NCBI GenBank assembly: GCA_963920635.1
Contig: OY987305.1
Coordinates: forward strand, 11,695,153 to 11,759,152
From: Pseudeuparius sepicola
Lineage: Eukaryota; Arthropoda; Insecta; Coleoptera; Anthribidae
DNA length: 64,000 bases
Direction of reading: 5' to 3'
Shown here: one piece after another, positions 57,061-64,000 of the stretch
Layout of the letters: each line of letters starts with the position of its first letter
Position numbering within the stretch: the stretch's first letter is position 1
Notes under the pieces: generated by a model
The model's input: only the letters and a program-made list of their open reading frames with translations
Told to the model about the DNA's origin: nothing
Database searches by the model: none
Program-made: the position numbers and the translations under genes

Positions 57061-58139
57061 AAAAAAAGTAATTTCGGTTATATTTTCAGCAGAAAAATCA
57101 AAGAAGGCCTTGGTAAATAATTTTCTGAGATACCGGAAAGTGTTAGTAAGAAAAGTCGTTCAGACTAAAAAAGTTATGCCCACGTACAAAATTTGAAGTA
57201 ATATTTTTCAATTAACCTTAATTAATTATTTTCGTTGTTGAAAAGTGTGCCGGAGGACAAACAGTTTAAATGAATGAAAAAAACTTGAAGTAGCCTATTA
57301 TGAGCAAAAAGTATTAGGTAAATCAACGGGTGGTAATTATTTTTTTCTTGGTCTTTTTCCTTTATTTTTGTTATTTTATTTTGAAAAACACAAATGGATT
57401 TTTTTGCGACAATGTCATTCAAATTTTCGGACAGAATTCTGTGTATCAACCTAATAAAACAAAGTTAAACAAATCATATTGAAACAAGTTACCTAAATTG
57501 CCGACAGAATTTAGAATTGGAAACACAAAAGTTCTTTCCAGAAATATCTGGTGGGGTATAGTTACCCAGCCACCCCGACTCGTCGCCACTGTTTGCATGA
57601 GTCCTTGTTCACCTCACTGTTTGCCTTATCAATATTTTATTTTCAGAATAATTTATATCGAAATGTGGAAATAATCGGTCGGATTTTATCGATTTTCATT
57701 TGTCAACCTCCCTCCCCAAGTTTTTTGATTCCCCAAGATACGCCCTGCGACTAGATATCAGATTTTTCAACAGCTGAGATTAAATAGCCATTTAGGAAGG
57801 TAACATCTGTTCGAAATAGCGGATTTTGGAGGAGGGTATCTTTTGGACTTAATTTCATGATAAATTACCGTCCATTTTATATGCCGAGAGTTATTCTTTG
57901 CTATACGGTATTGCTCTGTTTATAGCTTTTATCCTGCTATTTTTACCTTGTTTTATGTTTTACGCTTTGTCATGAGAAAGGTAGGTAGACCTAAATCTAG
58001 ATACAGAAATCGGCCAGGACATATTTTCGATTTCGAGATAACTAGTTGCAGGTATTCCTTTAAAACTATAATGAGAAAGTGTAATGGGAAATGACTATTT
58101 TGAGACACTTCACTGTCGATTTCAAGAATAAGCAATTAT
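57061..58139. other. Non-coding stretch
   Basis: No gene is recognised. The end (CACTTCACTGTCGATTTCAAG near 58100) is a fragment of repeat R. Confidence 0.4.
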
Positions 58140-58800
58140 ACTATATTAATATTCCTTGAACGTGTCCTTTTCTTATTATTTGGGCCGAAAAAGGGCAAAC
58201 GTGTACATATTTTTCGGGTCCAAATCAGCCGCGCGCGAACGGCCGACGAGAGTATTTTCAGGTTAAATACGAGTCTGGAATTTCTTTTAGGCGTAACTTC
58301 GGCGCCTCGAAAATTCTCCACTGTTAAATACAACGCGAAAGACGATGGTAAGTTTCGGTGCTCGAGGTGCGCGGTAAAGAGGCAAAGATGTTTTCGAGTG
58401 GTAGGGATAATGGCCCCTGAAAACTGTCTCGGCCGAGAGCCAAGCGAAGAAAATCCTTAAATAGGGTCGTAGGGCGAGAGAAATTGCAATAGGAAGCAAG
58501 AGTATTTTCACAGCGGATCGTCTTTAAAATGATTTCGAAAATGTCGGAAAAATGTCAAAAATTGTCCTGTTTTGCCGAGCCGTAGCGAAGTTATTTCGGC
58601 TCGGGGCTCTGGGGTCGGCGTCATTAAACTTTCCCCCAAGTCTTCAGGTGAGATTCGGATGCTTCCAGTGTCCCCGAAAAATCGAGAAATAAGAAAAAAC
58701 ACGCAATTTCCAAGGGTCGCAATGATAAAGGCCCGCCAGCTGGTGACGCGAAACGTCACTACGTCATCACAGCGTGGTAGCATCTTGTAGTTGTTAAAGT
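58140..58800 (-). repeat. Inverted partner of the 24.2-25 kb GC-richer block
   Basis: It shares several conserved stretches in reverse orientation with 24440-24960, listed under that entry. Both copies are GC-richer than the surroundings and neither shows a recognisable protein, so this is a diverged dispersed element or segmental relic. Confidence 0.55.
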
Positions 58801-58993
58801 TTACTTGTTTGGCGATTTTCCTGTTTTAATGAACGTTTGTTGTGTTTATTGTGTGTTGGACTATGTCTTTTAGTAATATAGGACGTGGAGTAATAAGGTG
58901 GTAAAAGAGCAGTGATTCAGAATAAAGTGATTAAAATTCAATTTTAGTTTATAGGTTTTAGGTTGTGTCTATAGTTTCGGCCTTATTTAAATC

Positions 58994-59180
58994 ATGCCGT
59001 GCACATGTTCCGTTCCTAACTGCAAGGGAAACTACAAAGGCGGTCCTAAAGTCTCCGCTTTTTCCTCCCTAAAGACTCAATTTTAAGAGAAAAGTAGGTT
59101 AAGGCCATCAAAAGAGATTTTGTTCCTACACAGTCTTCCAGGGTAAAAGTGGTTTTGGTTTCGACTGTTTGGAAAGTATT
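58994..59180 (+). pseudogene. THAP-domain remnant with frameshift and Trp-to-stop change
   Basis: ATG 58994 opens MPCTCSVPNCKGNYKGGPKV, the start of a THAP zinc-finger DNA-binding domain (C..C type) with its NY..GPKVS..F motif. A one-base shift in a T/C run is needed to continue with PKDSILREK. A TAG then stands where THAP domains have the conserved Trp of the KW(V/L)KAIKRD motif, and VKAIKRDFVPTQSSRVK follows. The CxxH end of the zinc site is not recognisable. THAP domains occur in P-element transposases and host proteins, and the origin here is undecided. Confidence 0.75.
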
Positions 59181-59449
59181 TTACCTAACAATTTTACATG
59201 ATTAAACGTAACCATACCTTAAAGTCGAGAAGTTTTATGGTTTCATTCATTCGAATTTAGTTGTATCTAGCCACGCAAAAATAAGAAATAATTGGCATTT
59301 ACGGTATAGATATCTAAATGCACCAAAAGCCCTTGAAAATGTGACTTTCACTGTCGTAGATTATTATCCGTGTTGTAAAACCATGAGCTATATAATGTAA
59401 ACAATCATTTTAAAATGTTTTTTTTTCCCAAATTTACCAAGTTGACATC

Positions 59450-59746
59450 TTGAAATTTGAATTTGGCGCCTTAGGCCCACCTCCCTTGGATGACTCATCG
59501 CTTTCAGCTGCCGGGCCTTGTCATTGCGACGGTGCCGGTCAGGGACGCCAAGAGTACCTAGTTCGAAATAAGCGGTTTCTTGTGGATGTTTTTAGGCTAC
59601 TTTTAGTGTCTCATCCAAAGCAAACCAATGACGTCATCAGAAAAGGTCTTTTTCTGATGACAAAAAAATTGCTAAACGCATTCGGTGAAAATTGGGAGTA
59701 TACAAAAAGTGTAGCTGTTAAGAAGGTCAAAAGACGAAGTTTGTAG
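59450..59746 (+). CDS. Unrecognised ORF downstream of the THAP remnant
   Basis: The open frame contains LGPPPLDDSSLSAAGP, then CHCDGAGQG, then a more helical part RNKRFLVDVFRLLLVSHPK and KKLLNAFGENWEYTKSV with a basic end KKVKRRSL before a stop. GC content is raised only in the first third. It may be part of the same decayed gene or element as the THAP domain, 270 bp upstream, but no family is recognised. There is no ATG at the very start of the frame, and the first ATG is near the end, at KKLLNAF. Confidence 0.25.
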   Translation: MKFEFGALGPPPLDDSSLSAAGPCHCDGAGQGRQEYLVRNKRFLVDVFRLLLVSHPKQTNDVIRKGLFLMTKKLLNAFGENWEYTKSVAVKKVKRRSL

Positions 59747-60044
59747 ATCTCCCCAAAAATAAAATCATTGAAAATGCTACGTTATTTGCGATTAACAAAA
59801 ATTAATATTTTAATGTGTTTTTGAAGAATAACTTTTTAACTGAAGAGAATAAAGAAAAATGGCATTAATGAAAAATGTTCAGAAAATTAGGGCTTTCGAA
59901 TTTCGAACGATGTAATAAAAGAGGTATGTTGGTGGGAAAAATATTTCTAGGCGTCGCGACGCCTAGCGTCGTATTTGCAAAAAATCGCTAAATAAGTCAA
60001 TTTATTCTTTTATACGCACCCTCTATAATCTCCCATATATAATA

Positions 60045-60106
60045 TCTCCATTTATATTTGACCGTTTTCCACCAACAGAGACTGGGCGTCTAAAAATGAT
60101 CACCCT
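60045..60106. repeat. Solo right end of a foldback element
   Basis: GATCACCCTG before TA near 60107, preceded by an ATCTCCATTTATATTTGACC block, looks like the right end of a CAGGGTGATC-type element. Its left end is not visible. Confidence 0.4.
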
Positions 60107-60158
60107 GTACAATAACAGTCGTAGAAAAAGTATTTTAATGTATAACTCACACGAAATG

Positions 60159-60229
60159 TTCATTTCCCACGAGTATGACTTTCAGCACTTGCTGGCCACT
60201 CGTTCTGCAAACTGTCATATACTCGTGGG
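60159..60229. repeat. Short hairpin with TTTCCCACGAGTATGAC stems
   Basis: CATTTCCCACGAGTATGAC at 60161 pairs with GTCATATACTCGTGGGAAATG near 60208 around a spacer of about 28 bp. It lies directly before the 1.17 kb palindrome. Confidence 0.75.
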
Positions 60230-60257
60230 AAATGAATGCCAATCCGTACTAATTATA

Positions 60258-61425
60258 CAGGGTGATTCAGTTTTAATCTGCAACACTTCAACGGGTGATA
60301 GAAAACAAAAAAATAACCGCACTTTCTTCTATAAACTATATCATTTTAAGGCCTTATAAAAAAGTTACAGGGTGTTAAAAGTTGCAAGAAATATGTGGAA
60401 TTTATTGAATATTTTACAAACTAGTTGAGATATTTAAGTCATATTTGGTACACGTTATAACGGCATGGGTTAGCATATAACCTGTTAATATCAAACATCT
60501 TGAACAACCAGTGGCATAGAAATGGGTAATTAGTATAATTTATTTTAGAAAAAAAATAGAACCACCTTGTATAGCAATAAAATGTATTCAATTTCTTATG
60601 TAAATTTTAATTGTAAACAAAAACGTTCTCTTAGCATTTTTTCATATGTGTCATGGTTTCATAGCAAATTTGATTTTTTGGTATTATTACGGGGTACATC
60701 TGAAAAATTAACTTAAAACTTTTCTCCATAAGTAACACCCAAAGTAGAAAAACTGTGTTTTTGACTTTAAATACAGTAACTTTTCCCAATAAACTTAACC
60801 ATTCAAGGCTTTACTTTTCAAGATACAGAGCGTAACATTAATTGTATCTTCCTTAAATGTTTTAGACCCTGTATCTTCAAAAGTATAGCCTTAAATAGGT
60901 GAGTTTATTGAAAAAAGTTACTTTATTTCAGGTAGCAAACACATTATTTCTACTTTAAGTGTTACTTATGGAGCAAATTTTTTAGATAATTTTTCAGAAA
61001 TACCCCGAAATAATACAAAAAATCAAATTTGCCACGAAACCATGACACATACGAAAAACTACCAAGAGGGCATTTTTGTTTATAGTTACAATCTACATAA
61101 GAAATTGAATACATTTTATTGCTATACAACGTGGTTCTATTTTTTTTTCTAAAATAAATTATACTAATTACCCATTTCTACGCCACTGGTTGTTCAAGAT
61201 GTTTGATATTAACAGGTTTTATGCTAACCCATGCCGTTATAACGTGTATCAAATATGACTTAAATATCTCAACTAGTAAATAAATTCCACATATTTCTTG
61301 CAACTTTAACACCCTGTAACTTTTTATAAGGCCTTAAAATGATATAGTTTATAGAAGAAAGTGCGGTTATTTTTTGGTTTTCTATCACCTGTTGAAGTGT
61401 TGCATATTAAAACTGAATCACCCTG
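60258..61425. mobile_element. 1168-bp near-perfect palindrome, TA-flanked
   Basis: The ends CAGGGTGATTCAGTTTTAAT and ATTAAAACTGAATCACCCTG are perfect inverted repeats with TA outside. The arms stay highly similar for about 560 bp each (TTATAAAAAAGTTACAGGGT, CATTTTATTGCTATA, AAATTTGATTTTTT, ACTTATGGAG blocks) and meet near 60840. This leaves almost no loop. It has no gene. An inner CAGGGTGTTAAAAG copy on each arm lies about 110 bp inside. Confidence 0.92.
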
Positions 61426-64000
61426 TACAATATACTATTTCGTATTAAATTGCTGTAATTAACCAACTAAAAGTTCGTTTCAAATTTTTGCTACGAAAAT
61501 TGATGTTTTAATACCCTTCACTTTTTTAATGCATTGCCGGATGCATGTTTATAGGAAACTTTTTTCCTAAAATTAAATTTAGAAACAATAAAATAATAAA
61601 CATAATTTTAAACATCCTCTGTAATATTCCATTTGGGGACGTCAAAGAGGTGTGTTCACTAAATTTCCAGTTGTAATCAAAAGTCTATATATAGAAACTT
61701 GTAGTAACATCATTTATTAAGGTAATATACCTAATATTCACCTTATTCAATGGTAACGTATAATAACATTCCTACCAAAATAAATGCAAAATAGAAACGG
61801 CGAATTTGGCGTGGTTATAAAACGGCTAGGACGAGTGACACGTCACTGCCGCACACGACATTCTGCATACAGCCGCTATCATCCGCAGTTTTACGGAGCC
61901 TATTGTGGGAACACAGAAATATATCCTATTTTTGCCGCGGTAGTGAAGTTTCTATTGTGGTAATATGCGCAAAGGACCGCAGCTCCAGACTGGCGTGCCT
62001 GTTTAAGTTGTTGTTCGTACCTACTTCAATAAGAAACAACTATATATGCGTTTTAATTAGTTCCCAGGAAATTGTTTATTTTTAATTTATCCCCACCTCA
62101 CCACAGTCTGATCATTTACTATTGAAATTTGCTCACGTTCCCCCAGCTAAATGTACTGTGCAAAATTAAGAGCTCTAGGCGTTTATATTTGCGGTTTTTT
62201 CAATGTAATTATTATTTAACTTTTTAAAGTCCCTTCACCTTCACTGACAACAAATAATAGTGTGTTGAAATTAATAAACTTTTTAGATTACCTGTTGTCA
62301 TTCGTCATTCGATTTAAATCAATGGTGTAAGTCGGGTACATTTTGAAGTAGGTACTCCAAAATTATATTATGGTACTACTTCGTTGAATGGACCGTGCGG
62401 TGCTCCATGTTAAAAATCTGAATAGCTCCCAAAACGGTAAATTCCCTTTAAAAGTGTTGGACATAGTTAAATAAATACAACCACCAATTAGACCGTTTTG
62501 TACCACACCAGTTGTTGGGTGTGTTAAATGTCGACAGCGGAACTTTGGATATCGTATGTGGATTTCCATTTAACAGCTTAAACGACGACTGTTGTTGATC
62601 GGAAAATTCCACTATACTTAAAATAATTTACCTGAACTGTGTTTCGTGAGGGAATCCTCCTATCATTTTAATATTTTCGGATATAATTTTAGATAATGGC
62701 CAGAGATAGTCGATTTGTGCGCAAATAATGACTTGTCAGGAGCGCTTTGCTCAGAATAATGTAATTTTGATTTTGGCCGGGACAACCTTCATGTCCGATT
62801 GGGAACCAAGATAGGAAACTTTACAAAGCAACATAGAATTTATATCGAAACGTTATAACTAAAATAAATTGAACAATATACATATTGTGCATTGTAATTT
62901 GACTGATTATAACAATAAACAGTAAGTTAGGCAAGAGCGATAATATAGATCATAGCGTTGAGTGAAGGATTATTCCTCACTCAACGATCATAGGTACGAC
63001 CATCTGCCCGTAATATTGGTCATGGGTGTACCCTGTGTAAAATCACATTAATTAAGAAAATTGATAGTCAATGGTCAGTACAAAAAGCGCTAATGCGCCA
63101 TTGTTGCGGTAGAAGCACTTCCGTCCGTCATTGTTATTGGATATGACCAGCAGTAGGTATACCGCTTCGCATCTGACATTTGCCAGATGAAAATTCAACA
63201 GTATATTCAATTAAATACGAAGTTATATCGAGAAGTGCGGAAGTGCAATTTGTATAAAATATGTTGTGCACATTATTCATTATTTCTTATGGTCCCTATA
63301 CTACTAGTAGGTATTAATGCAAGATATTAAACAAGAGTTACATATAATATCTACAAACAAAATGAATATTTAGTTTTAAAATAATATCTATATCTTAAAG
63401 TGCATACAACAATTCAAAAATGTAGAACAATGAGACAAATCCACTTAATTTTTAATTGGGTTTTTCGCCACAGAAACATGAACCAAACCGATTAAAAGAC
63501 AACTTTTTCAAGTTGCCACGAAAATTCATAAATGCCTTACGCCTTACATTAAAAGAACGAAAGTTTGAACGCCAACTCAAAAAATTAACTTGAACAAGTT
63601 TGTTTTCTGAGCTTTCGGAGAATAAAATCTTCCTCCTTTATCAAAGATATTGTCAAGTCAAAGTGAAATGACAGAATGATAAATGTCAAGTCGAAGTCTC
63701 ATGACAACGGAACAAATGATATTGTACCCTGTGTTATCTATACTAACTTCTCTTTCGAATAACTGAATTCCACTTAACATTCAGCAACACAATTGTCTGT
63801 ATTTCCTAGACCAAATGCCGATTCCTGATTATTATTAAAAGAGTATTCACATATTTTTGACTCTGAAATTTGATTTTGTCTGATATAATTTTTATGCCCT
63901 TTTAAACGAACGTTAAATGGCCTACAAGTCTCCCCAATAACTTTTCACATTCACAAAGAATTTTAAAAATGCAATTTTTTGAACTTTGTACCTCATTAAA
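61426..64000. other. AT-rich sequence without recognised genes
   Basis: A TTATAAAA at about 61816 in a somewhat GC-richer island (61800-62000) might be promoter-like, but no exon follows. A small perfect hairpin (CGTTGAGTGA..TCACTCAACG) lies at 62956-62986. I could not find the missing exons of the rolling-stone-like gene here. Confidence 0.4.

Overview
This window is eukaryotic, almost certainly from an arthropod and most likely an insect with a large, AT-rich, transposon-loaded genome. There are no bacterial operons, ribosome binding sites or long ORFs. Coding islands are short, GC-richer and bounded by GT/AG splice signals. The TE mix (Tc1/mariner, pogo-like, hAT, Crypton, LINE scraps, an insect retrovirus-like env and LTR), the dispersed CCGACTTCAAAAAAGG repeat and the many taggtacct tracts also point to an insect. 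The order cannot be fixed from sequence alone.

Host genes. The best-supported host gene is a rolling-stone-like multi-pass membrane protein on the + strand. Its first coding exon (35156-35242) and second exon (48594-48942) join in phase across a 13.35 kb intron, and later exons must lie beyond the window. A second likely host exon of unknown identity is at 15758-15903 (+). Weaker exon candidates are at 19690-19865, 22384-22677, 31088-31265, 32942-33089, 53551-53814 and 59450-59746.

Region by region. 1-11 kb: non-coding sequence with hAT-type and foldback elements, a complex inverted repeat, and a near-identical 981-bp tandem duplication (7107-9068). 11-16 kb: a hAT element, then a 3.4 kb Tc1/mariner-superfamily element with ~350-bp terminal inverted repeats whose transposase gene is split by a 1.44 kb internally deleted pogo-like element. 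16-23 kb: dispersed repeats, one carrying a reversed 5S-rRNA-like segment. 23-25.5 kb: a GC-richer diverged repeat block whose inverted partner lies at 58.1-58.8 kb. 25.8-27.7 kb: a dispersed repeat, a hairpin, and an env 3' end with polypurine tract and LTR start. 28-35 kb: foldback elements and a tandem-repeat MITE. 35-48.6 kb: the rolling-stone first intron, filled with foldbacks and hAT elements, several with perfect 8-bp target duplications. 49-61 kb: more foldbacks and hATs, a broken Crypton-type tyrosine recombinase gene with LINE fragments in and behind it, a broken THAP domain, and a 1.17 kb almost perfect palindrome. 61.4-64 kb: nothing recognised.

The most striking overall pattern is at least eight TA-flanked palindromic elements (342 bp to 1.17 kb) beginning CAGGGTG, CAGGCTG or a close variant. 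They share ends with the one transposase-bearing element of the window (12300-15702, CAGGGT ends, TA duplication). A second pattern is insertion immediately upstream of exons: three TE insertions sit 56-213 bp before two probable 3' splice sites.
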